Shown in pieces: positions 26,661 through 34,021 of a stretch of DNA of 42,795 nucleotides. The position numbers and the translations under genes are program-made. The notes below the pieces were generated by a model that saw only the letters and a list, made by a program, of their open reading frames with translations, ran no database searches and was not told the DNA's origin. Source of the DNA: Streptomyces griseoflavus. GTDB lineage: Bacteria > Actinomycetota > Actinomycetes > Streptomycetales > Streptomycetaceae. Numbering within the stretch: position 1 is the first letter of the stretch; the number at the start of each line of letters is the position of its first letter. Where the stretch lies: the NCBI RefSeq assembly GCF_014649995.1, contig NZ_BMUC01000004.1, positions 1 to 42,795 of the forward strand, given 5' to 3'.

Positions 26661-27700
26661 TGGCGCTGCTGAGGGAACGGTCCGCCGCGCCGGCGGCGCC
26701 CGGCCGCCCGGCCCCGGCCCGCCGGCCCGGCCTCGCCCTGGCGGTGCTGGGCGTGGCCCTCGCCTGGTCGGTGCACCGGCTCCTGCCGGGCGTCCCGATG
26801 CTCACCGCCGCCGTCGTGCTCGGCGTCGCGGCCGCGCACCTGCCCCGGCTGCGCACCCTCGTACGGACCACGGCGCGGCCGGGGCTGTCGTACGCGGGCA
26901 GGCGGCTGATGCGGGCCGGGATCGTGCTCCTCGGGCTGAATCTCGCCTTCGACGACATCCGCGCGCTGGGCTGGGGCACCGTCCTGATGGTCGTCGGCGT
27001 GGTGACGTTCACCCTGCTGGGCACCTGGTGGCTCGGCCGACGGCTGGGGCTGCCCGGCGACCAGCCGCTGCTGATCGCCGCCGGGTACGCGGTGTGCGGG
27101 GCGTCCGCGATCGGCGCGGTGGGCGAGGCGCGGGGCAGCGACGAACGGGACGCCGCCACCTCGGTCGCCCTGGTGACCCTCTGCGGAACCCTCGCCATCG
27201 CGGTGCTGCCCCTGCTGCAGGGCGTACTCGGCCTGTCCGACGCGGAGTTCGGCCGCTGGGCCGGAGCGAGCGTGCACGACGTCGGGCAGGTGGTCGCCAC
27301 GGCCCAGACCGCGGGAGGTGCGGCGCTCGGGGAGGCGGTGCTGGTGAAGCTGATGCGGGTGGCCCTGCTCGCCCCGATCGTCGCCGCGGTCGCCCTGGGC
27401 GTCCGGCGCGGGCGGGCCCGGGCCGCGGGCGCGCCCAGGGTGCCCCTCGTGCCGCTGTTCGTCGTCGGTTTCCTGGCCGCCGTGACGCTGCGCAGCACGG
27501 GCCTGCTGCCGCAGGCGGCCCTCGACACGGCCCACACGGTCCAGGAACTCCTCCTGGCCGCCGCCCTGTTCGGCCTGGGCAGCGCGGTCGACCTGCCCGC
27601 CCTGGCCCGCACGGGCGGCCGCGTGGCGGTGCTCGGCCTGTGCGCGTGGGTGACCGTGGCGGGCCTGTCGTACGGGGGCGTGCTGCTGCTCTCCGGCTGA
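26660..27700 (+). CDS. YeiH-family putative sulfate/sulfite exporter
   Basis: 346 residues, ATG 26660 overlapping the dioxygenase stop by one base. About nine or ten hydrophobic segments (LALAVLGVALAWSVHRLLPG, LMVVGVVTFTLLGTWWLG, PLFVVGFLAAVTL). Family signatures: LLIAAGYAVCGASAIGA and GASVHDVGQVVATAQ, typical of the YeiH group (UPF0324). Members are proposed to export sulfate or sulfite; in E. coli yeiH stands beside the LysR gene yeiE. Here the dioxygenase oxidises a thiol and this carrier could remove the sulfite or sulfate formed. A hairpin terminator follows. Confidence 0.85.
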   Translation: MALLRERSAAPAAPGRPAPARRPGLALAVLGVALAWSVHRLLPGVPMLTAAVVLGVAAAHLPRLRTLVRTTARPGLSYAGRRLMRAGIVLLGLNLAFDDIRALGWGTVLMVVGVVTFTLLGTWWLGRRLGLPGDQPLLIAAGYAVCGASAIGAVGEARGSDERDAATSVALVTLCGTLAIAVLPLLQGVLGLSDAEFGRWAGASVHDVGQVVATAQTAGGAALGEAVLVKLMRVALLAPIVAAVALGVRRGRARAAGAPRVPLVPLFVVGFLAAVTLRSTGLLPQAALDTAHTVQELLLAAALFGLGSAVDLPALARTGGRVAVLGLCAWVTVAGLSYGGVLLLSG

Positions 27701-27717
27701 GCCGGCCGCATACGGGT

Positions 27718-27755
27718 CCGGCGGGCACCGTGTCCGTGGACACGGTGCCCGCCGG
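27718..27755. terminator. Near-perfect palindromic terminator between yeiH-like and icmA genes
   Basis: Arms of 18 bases (27718-27735 and 27738-27755, CCGGCGGGCACCGTGTCC and its complement) with only GT between. It serves the convergent genes in both directions; no U-tract. Confidence 0.75.
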
Positions 27756-27766
27756 GCGGCCGGGGG

Positions 27767-29467
27767 TCAGAAGCCGGGGGGCTCCGTGTACACGCCCCAC
27801 TCGTCGCGCAGGACGCCGCAGATCTCGCCGAGGGTCGCCTCCGCGCGTACGGCGTCGAGCATCGGCTCGATCATGTTGGCGCCGGAGCGCGCCGCGGCGA
27901 CCATGGTGTCCAGCGCGCCGCGCACCTTCGCGTCGTCCCGCCGAGCCTTGCGTTCGCCCAGCAGCCGCACCTGCTCGCGCTCCACCTCGTGGCTGACCCG
28001 CAGGATCTCCAGGTCGCCGGTGACCGATCCGGTGTGGACGTTGACGCCCACGACCCGCTTGTCGCCCTTCTCCAGCGCCTGCTGGTAGCGGAACGCGGAC
28101 TCGGCGATCTCGCCGGTGAACCAGCCGTCCTCGATGCCGCGCAGGATGCCGGAGGTGATCGGCCCGATCGGGTGCCTGCCGTCCGGGTGGGCGCGCAGGC
28201 CCCGCTCCTTGATCTGCTCGAAGATCTTCTCGGCGTCCGCCTCGATGCGGTCGGTGAGCTGCTCGACGTACCACGAACCGCCCAGCGGGTCCGCGACGTT
28301 GCCGACGCCGGTCTCCTCCATCAGCACCTGCTGGGTGCGCAGGGCGATCTCGGCGGCCTGCTCGCTGGGCAGCGCCAGGGTCTCGTCGAGGGCGTTGGTG
28401 TGCAGCGAGTTGGTCCCGCCGAGGACGGCGGCCAGCGCCTCGACGGCGGTCCGCACGACGTTGTTGTACGGCTGCTGCGCGGTCAGCGAGACACCGGCGG
28501 TCTGGGTGTGGAAGCGCAGCCACTGCGCCTTGTCGCTCTCGGCGCCGTACACGTCCCGCATCCAGCGGGCCCAGATCCGCCGGGCCGCGCGGAACTTGGC
28601 GATCTCCTCGAAGAAGTCGACGTGCGCGTCGAAGAAGAAGGACAGCCCGGGTGCGAAGACGTCCACGTCGAGCCCGCGGCTGAGCCCCAGCTCCACGTAC
28701 CCGAAGCCGTCCGCGAGGGTGTAGGCGAGCTCCTGCGCGGCCGTCGCCCCGGCCTCGCGGATGTGGTAGCCGGAGACGGAGAGCGGCTTGTAGGCGGGAA
28801 TGCCCGCCGCGCAGTGCTCCATCAGGTCGCCGATGAGGCGCAGGTGCGGCTCGGGCTGGAAGAGCCACTCCTTCTGCGCGATGTACTCCTTGAAGATGTC
28901 CGTCTGCAGCGTGCCGTTGAGCACGCCCGGGTCGACGCCCTGGCGCTCGGCGGCGACGAGGTACATGCAGAAGACGGGCACGGCGGGCCCGCTGATCGTC
29001 ATGGAGGTCGTCACCTCCCCGAGCGGGATGTCCTTGAACAGGACCTCCATGTCGGCCGCCGAGTCGATCGCCACCCCGCAGTGACCGACCTCACCGAGCG
29101 AGCGCGGGTCGTCGGAGTCGCGGCCCATGAGCGTCGGCATGTCGAAGGCGACGGAGAGCCCGCCCCCGCCGTTGCCGAGGATCATCTTGTAGCGCTCGTT
29201 GGTCTGCTCGGCGTTGCCGAACCCGGCGAACTGCCGGATGGTCCACGTCCGCCCCCGGTAGCCCGTCGGATACAACCCGCGGGTGAAGGGGTACTCCCCC
29301 GGCCAGCCGATCCGCTCGAAGCCCTCATAGGTGTCCCCGGTCCGGGGTCCGTACACCGGCTCCACGGGATCGCCGGAGAGCGTGGTGAAATCCGCGTCGC
29401 GCTTCCGCGCGGCGTCATACCGGGCCTGCCAGCGTCGGCGGCCCTCGTCGATGGCGTCAGCGTCCAT
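27767..29467 (-). CDS. icmA: Isobutyryl-CoA mutase large subunit IcmA
   Basis: 566 residues, the same length as characterised IcmA. Rearranges isobutyryl-CoA and n-butyryl-CoA by an adenosylcobalamin radical mechanism, linking valine catabolism to butyryl starter and extender units. Methylmalonyl-CoA mutases have Tyr89 and Arg207 that hold the substrate carboxylate; here the aligned residues are F80 (TIRQFAGFG) and Q198 (EYIAQKEW), exactly the pair reported for IcmA. The protein is the substrate-binding barrel only; the cobalamin-binding small subunit (IcmB) is not in the window. ATG 29467 follows a G-run and a -10-like TAAATT, so the message may be leaderless. Its helper G-protein MeaB is encoded 8 kb downstream. 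Confidence 0.95.
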   Translation of the reverse strand: MDADAIDEGRRRWQARYDAARKRDADFTTLSGDPVEPVYGPRTGDTYEGFERIGWPGEYPFTRGLYPTGYRGRTWTIRQFAGFGNAEQTNERYKMILGNGGGGLSVAFDMPTLMGRDSDDPRSLGEVGHCGVAIDSAADMEVLFKDIPLGEVTTSMTISGPAVPVFCMYLVAAERQGVDPGVLNGTLQTDIFKEYIAQKEWLFQPEPHLRLIGDLMEHCAAGIPAYKPLSVSGYHIREAGATAAQELAYTLADGFGYVELGLSRGLDVDVFAPGLSFFFDAHVDFFEEIAKFRAARRIWARWMRDVYGAESDKAQWLRFHTQTAGVSLTAQQPYNNVVRTAVEALAAVLGGTNSLHTNALDETLALPSEQAAEIALRTQQVLMEETGVGNVADPLGGSWYVEQLTDRIEADAEKIFEQIKERGLRAHPDGRHPIGPITSGILRGIEDGWFTGEIAESAFRYQQALEKGDKRVVGVNVHTGSVTGDLEILRVSHEVEREQVRLLGERKARRDDAKVRGALDTMVAAARSGANMIEPMLDAVRAEATLGEICGVLRDEWGVYTEPPGF

Positions 29468-29474
29468 ACCCCCG

Positions 29475-29504
29475 AATTTACTAGGACGTCCAAGTAAATG
29501 TCGA
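29475..29504 (-). promoter_or_regulatory. icmA promoter with an embedded 24-base palindrome
   Basis: Reverse strand TCGACA (29499-29504), 18 bases, TAAATT (29475-29480), then seven bases to the ATG. Bases 29476-29499 form an imperfect palindrome matching at 11 of 12 pairs: arms ATTTACT and AGTAAAT around GGACGTCC. It fills the spacer, where a repressor would block polymerase. Confidence 0.6.
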
Positions 29505-29552
29505 CGGCAACCCGCCGCACGCTACTCCGTACGGCGGTGACCTGGGAAAACG

Positions 29553-29891
29553 TCAGGCCTTGGCGACCGCGGGGGCCTCGTCCGCGATCGTGCCCTCCAG
29601 CTCGCGACTGATCCTGCGCTCCACGAAGAACGCGGCCGTGGGGACGGTGCCGGCCAGCAGCACCCAGAGCTGCTTCTTCACCGGCCACTTCAGCTTGGAG
29701 CCGAGGTCGAAGGCGAAGATCAGGTAGACCACGTAGAGCCAGCCGTGCGCGATGCTGACCACCTGCGTGAAGTCGGCCGCGCCACCCAGGTCGAGCACGT
29801 ACTTGCCGATCATGCCGAAGGTCAGCGCGACGAGGAGAACACCGGTGACGTAGGCCATGACCCGGTAGCGGGTGAACACGCTCTTCTTCAT
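29553..29891 (-). CDS. DUF3817 small membrane protein (first copy)
   Basis: 112 residues. Three hydrophobic segments: about 10-30 (VMAYVTGVLLVALTFGMIG), 43-62 (VSIAHGWLYVVYLIFAFDLG) and 72-90 (QLWVLLAGTVPTAAFFVE). The HGWLYVVYL and AFFVERR elements are typical of DUF3817, actinobacterial inner-membrane proteins without known function. No Shine-Dalgarno precedes the ATG; a TACGCT seven bases upstream could allow its own leaderless start. It lies 43 bases after the MarR gene on the same strand. A paralogue is encoded at 30808-31152. Confidence 0.85.
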   Translation of the reverse strand: MKKSVFTRYRVMAYVTGVLLVALTFGMIGKYVLDLGGAADFTQVVSIAHGWLYVVYLIFAFDLGSKLKWPVKKQLWVLLAGTVPTAAFFVERRISRELEGTIADEAPAVAKA

Positions 29892-29934
29892 GCCATCGAG
29901 CGTAACCGGCCGTCCGGCGAGATCCCGGCCGGGG

Positions 29935-30444
29935 TCAGTCCGCGTCGAAGTCCCCCGCCGCCACCCTCAGCGGCCGCAGGATGGCGAAGAGTTCGCCGCA
30001 CTCCTCGGCGTCGTAGGCACTCAGGCCGAAGTCCATCGCCATCAGGTCGCGGGTGGCCGACTCGACCACCTCGCGGCCCTTGTCGGTGATGGTGGCGAGG
30101 GTGCCGCGGCCGTCGTTGGGGTTGGGGCGCTTGGCGACCAGACCCGACTTCACCAGGCGGTCCACGGTGTTCGTCACCGACGTGGGGTGCACCATGAGCC
30201 GCTCGCCGATCTTCGACATCGGCAGCTCGCCCGACTTGGAGAAGGTCAGCAGCACCAGCGCCTCGTACCGCGCGAACGTGAGCCCGTACGGCTTGACCAC
30301 CGCGTCGACCTCGGCCAGCAGGATCTGGTGCGCGCGCATGACCGAGGTGATCGCGGCCATCGACGGCACGCTGCCCCAGCGCTGCTTCCAGAGCTCGTCG
30401 GCGCGGGCGATGGGGTCGAAGGAGAGACTGAGCGGCTTCGGCAC
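29935..30444 (-). CDS. MarR-family transcriptional regulator
   Basis: 169 residues, GTG 30444. Winged helix core about 40-140: YGLTFARYEALVLLTFSKSG, LPMSKIGERLMVHPTSVTNT, VDRLVKSGLVAKRPNPNDGR (wing), TLATITDKGREVVE. The -10 TAGGGT lies seven bases before the start and there is no ribosome site, so the message looks leaderless. A perfect ten-base palindrome in the promoter spacer suggests autoregulation. Flanked on both sides by DUF3817 genes, likely targets. Ligand unknown. Confidence 0.92.
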   Translation of the reverse strand: MPKPLSLSFDPIARADELWKQRWGSVPSMAAITSVMRAHQILLAEVDAVVKPYGLTFARYEALVLLTFSKSGELPMSKIGERLMVHPTSVTNTVDRLVKSGLVAKRPNPNDGRGTLATITDKGREVVESATRDLMAMDFGLSAYDAEECGELFAILRPLRVAAGDFDAD

Positions 30445-30451
30445 GGCTCAG

Positions 30452-30480
30452 ACCCTACCGGCCGGTCATATGTCGGTCAG
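30452..30480 (-). promoter_or_regulatory. marR promoter with palindromic operator
   Basis: Reverse strand CTGACC (30475-30480), 17 bases, TAGGGT (30452-30457), then seven bases to the GTG. ACCGGCCGGT (30457-30466) is a perfect palindrome next to the -10. Confidence 0.55.
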
Positions 30481-30487
30481 CCCTGTC

Positions 30488-30811
30488 TCACTCATCGGTC
30501 CGCGCGGTCCGCGGCGGACGGTCCGCGAGGTGCCGTTCGACCGTCTCCACCTTCGACGTGAGGCCGTCCGTCACACCCGGGCGGATGTCGGCCTTGAGGA
30601 CGACGGACACGCGCGGGGCGCGCGCCTCCACGGCGGCCACGGCACGCCTGACCACGTCCATGACCTCGTCCCAGTCGCCCTCCAGCGAGGTGAACATGGC
30701 GTCGGTGCGGTGGGGCAGCCCGGATTCACGGACCACGCGCACGGCGTCGGCGACGTACTCCCCCACGTCCTCGCCGACGCCGAGCGGTGTCACCGAGAAG
30801 GCGACGATCAC
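30488..30811 (-). CDS. MTH1187-type thiamine-binding-like protein
   Basis: 107 residues from GTG 30811, overlapping the upstream DUF3817 stop by four bases (GTGA). The sequence [20 protein letters not shown], the central [20 protein letters not shown] and [13 protein letters not shown] are characteristic of the MTH1187/YkoF-like ferredoxin-fold family, which in some members binds thiamine. Family members usually form tetramers. No thiamine genes lie nearby, so its ligand is open. Confidence 0.85.
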   Translation of the reverse strand: MIVAFSVTPLGVGEDVGEYVADAVRVVRESGLPHRTDAMFTSLEGDWDEVMDVVRRAVAAVEARAPRVSVVLKADIRPGVTDGLTSKVETVERHLADRPPRTARTDE

Positions 30812-31152
30812 GCGTTCACGACTCCCTCGGTGCGGGCGCGGGAGGCGATCACCGCGTCGTCGGCCTCGCGCTTGAGCCGGCGCTCGGCGAAGAAGCCGCC
30901 GACGGGCAGGACCGACATCAGGAAGTAGAAGGCGGCGGTCTTCAGCGGCCACTTGGCACGGTTCCAGGCGTCGGCCCAGAAGAGCACGTAGAGAACGAAG
31001 AGGAAGCCGTGGACCGCACCCATCACCGGGACGGCGTTGAAGTCGGTGGTCCGCTTCAGGACCGAGCAGACGAGCAGCAGCAGGAAGGAGATCGCTTCGG
31101 GGCCCGAGACCAGGCGGAGGCGGCGGAGGGCGGAGGCGGTCTTGATGTCCAC
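30808..31152 (-). CDS. DUF3817 small membrane protein (second copy)
   Basis: 114 residues from ATG 31152. Same three-helix plan as the first copy ([50 protein letters not shown]) with clear sequence similarity, so the pair arose by duplication. Coupled to the thiamine-binding-like gene through a GTGA overlap. Divergent from the AIM24 operon; two palindromes lie in between. Confidence 0.85.
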   Translation of the reverse strand: MDIKTASALRRLRLVSGPEAISFLLLLVCSVLKRTTDFNAVPVMGAVHGFLFVLYVLFWADAWNRAKWPLKTAAFYFLMSVLPVGGFFAERRLKREADDAVIASRARTEGVVNA

Positions 31153-31198
31153 GGGTCACCTTCGGTGGGAGAGACGTCGGCGTCGACGGTTCGGACGG

Positions 31199-31249
31199 CT
31201 TGTGAACACACGCACAAGCGCGTCCATTGTGGCAAACCCCGTACGGGGT
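31199..31249. promoter_or_regulatory. Two palindromes in the DUF3817-AIM24 divergent region
   Basis: CTTGTG (31199-31204) with CACAAG (31213-31218), and the perfect 14-base palindrome ACCCCGTACGGGGT (31236-31249). The bases between hold a reverse-strand CACAAT that could act as -10 for the DUF3817 gene. Confidence 0.45.
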
Positions 31250-31337
31250 CGAAGGAGCGGGTCCTCAGGGTCCTTCAGGGTGCGGATCCGGGGACGACTC
31301 GGGCCCCGGGATCTGTTCGTCGGGGCAAAGGGGCGAC

Positions 31338-31343
31338 TACCGT
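31338..31343 (+). promoter_or_regulatory. -10 of the AIM24 operon
   Basis: TACCGT ends seven bases before the GTG at 31351, again suggesting a leaderless transcript. No clear -35. Confidence 0.35.
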
Positions 31344-31350
31344 CGCAACC

Positions 31351-31989
31351 GTGGCGATGTTCCGACTTCAGAGCAGCAAGGTGCTCGCCGTCGACATGAC
31401 CGGGGATGCCGTGAAGGCGAAGAACGGCTCCATGGTCGCGTACGACGGCGAGATGGCCTTCAAGAAGCTCAGCGGTGGTGGTGAGGGCCTGCGGGGGATG
31501 GTGACCCGCAGGCTCACGGGCGAGCAGATGACGCTGATGGAGGTGAAGGGGCACGGGACCTGCTTCTTCGCGGACCGCGCCTCCGAGATCAACCTGGTGG
31601 GGCTGCGCGGCGACAAGCTCTGCGTGGAGGCCGGCAACCTGCTGGCGGCGGACGCCGGGCTGCGCACCGGGACCACGTTCACCGGGCTGCGCGGGGCCTC
31701 CCAGGGCAACGGGCTGTTCACGACCACGATCGAGGGCCACGGCCAGGCGGCGATCCTGTCGGACGGGCCGGCCGTGCTGCTGCGGGTCGGCCCGCAGTAC
31801 CCGCTGACGGTCGACCCGGGCGCCTACGTGGCCCACCAGGGGAACCTGCGGCAGTCGTTCCAGTCGGGTGTGACCTTCCGCACACTGATGGGCGAGGGCG
31901 GCGGCGAGGCCTTCCAGATCCGGTTCGAGGGCGACGGGGTGGTCTACGTCCAGCCCAGTGAGCGCAACACCATCGCGGGGGACGTCTGA
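31351..31989 (+). CDS. AIM24-family protein (first of three)
   Basis: 212 residues from GTG 31351 (an ATG two codons later is possible). All-beta protein: SKVLAVDMTGDAVKAKNGSM, VAYDGEMAFKKLSG, LMEVKGHGTCFFADRASEI, GQGNGLFTTTIEGHGQAAI-type segment, GVVYVQPSE. The AIM24 (TRAP-like, DUF124) family shares a tandem double-stranded beta-helix fold; in yeast AIM24 concerns mitochondrial inner-membrane organisation, and the bacterial role is not defined. No signal peptide. Next gene starts one base after its stop. Confidence 0.85.
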   Translation: MAMFRLQSSKVLAVDMTGDAVKAKNGSMVAYDGEMAFKKLSGGGEGLRGMVTRRLTGEQMTLMEVKGHGTCFFADRASEINLVGLRGDKLCVEAGNLLAADAGLRTGTTFTGLRGASQGNGLFTTTIEGHGQAAILSDGPAVLLRVGPQYPLTVDPGAYVAHQGNLRQSFQSGVTFRTLMGEGGGEAFQIRFEGDGVVYVQPSERNTIAGDV

Positions 31990-31990
31990 G

Positions 31991-32641
31991 ATGGGCTTCC
32001 GGGAGATCAACTCCAAGATGATCGAGGCCACCGTGACGCCCGGCCGGCGGCTGTTCAGTCAGCGCGGCGCGATGCTCGCCTACAAGGGGGAGGTCGCCTT
32101 CACCCCGAACCTGCGCGGCGGGCAGGGCGGGGTGATGTCGATGATCGGACGGCGGGCCGCGGGCGAGGACACGCCCCTGATGACCGTCGAGGGCAGCGGC
32201 ACCGTCCTGTTCGGGCACGGCGGCCACCACATCCAGGTGATCGACCTCTCCGGCGACACGCTGTACGTGGAGGCCGACCGGCTGCTCGCCTTCGAGGGCA
32301 CGCTGGAGCAGGGCACGGTGTTCCTCGGCTCCCAGGGCGGGGTGATGGGCATGGTCCGGGGGCAGGTCTCCGGACAGGGGCTGTTCACGACGACGCTGAA
32401 GGGGCACGGCTCGGTCGCCGTGATGGCGCACGGAGGGGTGATCGAGGTCCCGATCACCCCGCAGCGCCCGGTCCGCGTCGACCCGCAGGCCTACGTCGCC
32501 CACCACGGCGACGTGCGCAACAAGCTGTCCACCGCCCTCGGCTGGCGGGACATGGTGGGCCGCGGCTCCGGCGAGGCCTTCCAGCTGGAGCTGAGCGGCA
32601 GCGGTGCCGTGTACGTCCAGGCGTCGGAGGAGAAGCTGTGA
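31991..32641 (+). CDS. AIM24-family protein (second of three)
   Basis: 216 residues, ATG 31991. Shares LAYKGEVAFTPNLRGG, LMTVEGSGTVLFGHGG, LYVEADRLLAFEG, GQGLFTTTLKGHGSVAV, VRVDPQAYVAHHGDV and GEAFQLELSGSGAVYVQASE with its neighbours. More glycine-rich than the first copy in GGQGGVMSMIGRR. It overlaps the third gene by four bases (GTGA), so the three proteins are likely made in a fixed ratio and may assemble together. Confidence 0.85.
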   Translation: MGFREINSKMIEATVTPGRRLFSQRGAMLAYKGEVAFTPNLRGGQGGVMSMIGRRAAGEDTPLMTVEGSGTVLFGHGGHHIQVIDLSGDTLYVEADRLLAFEGTLEQGTVFLGSQGGVMGMVRGQVSGQGLFTTTLKGHGSVAVMAHGGVIEVPITPQRPVRVDPQAYVAHHGDVRNKLSTALGWRDMVGRGSGEAFQLELSGSGAVYVQASEEKL

Positions 32642-33426
32642 GCACGTACGGAACGCCGGCCGCCGGACCCGTGGTCCACGACCCGACGACGCTGCCCGCC
32701 GACGACAACGTCGATCACTACACCTTCTGCGTGGAGCTCAAGGGCACCCAGTGGTTCATGCAGAAGGGGAAGATGATCGCCTACTACGGGTCGATCGACT
32801 TCAACGGCATCGGGCACGGGCGACTCGACCGACTTGTCCGCACGTCGTTCCATTCGCCTCTGCACGCGAGCGACTGGGTCGTGGCGGAGGGCTCCGGCAA
32901 GATGCTCCTCGCCGACCGGGCCTTCGATGTGAACGCGTACGACCTCGAGGACGGCAACCTGACCATTCGCTCGGGCAACTTGCTAGCTTTTCAGCCAAGT
33001 CTGTCGCTGAAGCAGTCGATCGTGCCGGGTTTTCTGACGCTGATCGGAACCGGAAAGTTCGTGGCCGCCTCCAACGGTCCGGTGGTCTTCATGGAGCCTC
33101 CGATCCGGGTGGACCCGCAGGCGCTGGTCGGCTGGGCGGACTGCCCGTCCCCGTGCCATCACTACGACCACGGGTACCTGACCGGCGTGATGGGCGGTCT
33201 ACGTGCGATGACCGGCCTGGGCGGGGCCTCCGGCGAGGAGCACCAGTTCGAGTTCGTCGGGGCGGGCACGGTGCTGCTGCAGTCGTCCGAGGCACTGATG
33301 ACGGAGCAGGCCACGGGGGTCCCCCCGGCCGAGCCGGGGGTGCCCGGGGGCGGGCAGGGGCAGCCGGGAGGCGCACCGCGCCTTCCCGGACAACTGGGAG
33401 ACCTCCAGCGCCGCTTCGGACTGTGA
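32638..33426 (+). CDS. AIM24-family protein (third of three)
   Basis: 262 residues, GTG 32638. The N-terminal 25 residues are an added linker; the beta domain runs from about 28 to 222 (CVELKGTQWFMQKGKMIAYY, VAEGSGKMLLADRAFDV, IRVDPQALVGWADC, FEFVGAGTVLLQSSE). Two or three cysteines in DCPSPCHHYDHGY (about 166-178) with neighbouring histidines form a possible metal site not present in the other copies. The tail is Pro/Gly/Gln-rich (about 228-255). The sequence around 32990 (GCAACTTGCTAGC) has lower G+C than its surroundings. Confidence 0.85.
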   Translation: MSTYGTPAAGPVVHDPTTLPADDNVDHYTFCVELKGTQWFMQKGKMIAYYGSIDFNGIGHGRLDRLVRTSFHSPLHASDWVVAEGSGKMLLADRAFDVNAYDLEDGNLTIRSGNLLAFQPSLSLKQSIVPGFLTLIGTGKFVAASNGPVVFMEPPIRVDPQALVGWADCPSPCHHYDHGYLTGVMGGLRAMTGLGGASGEEHQFEFVGAGTVLLQSSEALMTEQATGVPPAEPGVPGGGQGQPGGAPRLPGQLGDLQRRFGL

Positions 33427-33443
33427 GCGGTAATGTGCGGGGT

Positions 33444-33473
33444 GTGACATCGAACGCCTGCACGTGATGTCAC
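33444..33473. promoter_or_regulatory. Dyad after the AIM24 operon and upstream of the second marR gene
   Basis: GTGACATC (33444-33451) and GATGTCAC (33466-33473), perfect eight-base arms 14 bases apart. Terminator stem or operator. Confidence 0.4.
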
Positions 33474-33511
33474 TCGAAAGCCTCATTAGTTCGTCTTTCA
33501 ACTTTCTTAGG

Positions 33512-33517
33512 TAGACT
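33512..33517 (+). promoter_or_regulatory. -10 of the second marR gene
   Basis: TAGACT ends six bases before the ATG at 33524. The stretch 33480-33523 is A+T-rich, with CTTTCAACTTTCTTAGG upstream, and there is no ribosome site. Confidence 0.5.
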
Positions 33518-33523
33518 TCATTC

Positions 33524-34000
33524 ATGGAGACCGAGACGGCCACCCGCTGGCTGACCAATGCGGAGCAGTGCGCCTGGCGCACCCACCTGGAGGTCAACAG
33601 GCTGTTGACGTACCAGCTCGAGAAGGACCTCCAGCCGTTCGGCCTGACAATGAACGACTACGAGATCCTGGTGAATCTGTCCGAGTCCGAGGACCGGCGG
33701 ATGCGGATGAGCGACCTCGCCTCCGCCACCATGCAGTCCAAGAGCCGGCTGTCCCACCAGATCACCCGCATGGAGAACGCGGACCTGGTCCGGCGGGAGA
33801 ACTGCGAGTCCGACCGCCGGGGCCTGTACGCGGTCCTCACCGAGCACGGTCTGGAGACCATGCGGAAGGTCGCGCCGCACCACGTGGCGTCCGTGCGCAG
33901 ACACTTCATCGACCTGCTCTCGCCCGAGGCGCTCACCGAGCTCGACAAGGCCCTCAAGCCCATCGCCGAGCACCTGCGGGGGCAGCGGGGGCGTCCCTGA
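33524..34000 (+). CDS. MarR-family transcriptional regulator
   Basis: 158 residues. Helix-turn-helix with wing: FGLTMNDYEILVNLSESEDR, MRMSDLASATMQSKSRLSHQ, ITRMENADLVRRENCESDRR, GLYAVLTEHGLETM. A cysteine (C93, in ENCESDRR) lies in the wing. Position next to this two-component system corresponds, as I recall, to SCO5405, whose relatives (DptR3 type) act positively on antibiotic production; this is recollection, not shown here. Convergent with the sensor kinase gene, 21 bases apart. Probably leaderless. Confidence 0.92.
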   Translation: METETATRWLTNAEQCAWRTHLEVNRLLTYQLEKDLQPFGLTMNDYEILVNLSESEDRRMRMSDLASATMQSKSRLSHQITRMENADLVRRENCESDRRGLYAVLTEHGLETMRKVAPHHVASVRRHFIDLLSPEALTELDKALKPIAEHLRGQRGRP

Positions 34001-34021
34001 CGCCCCCGGTCCCCTCCGGCC

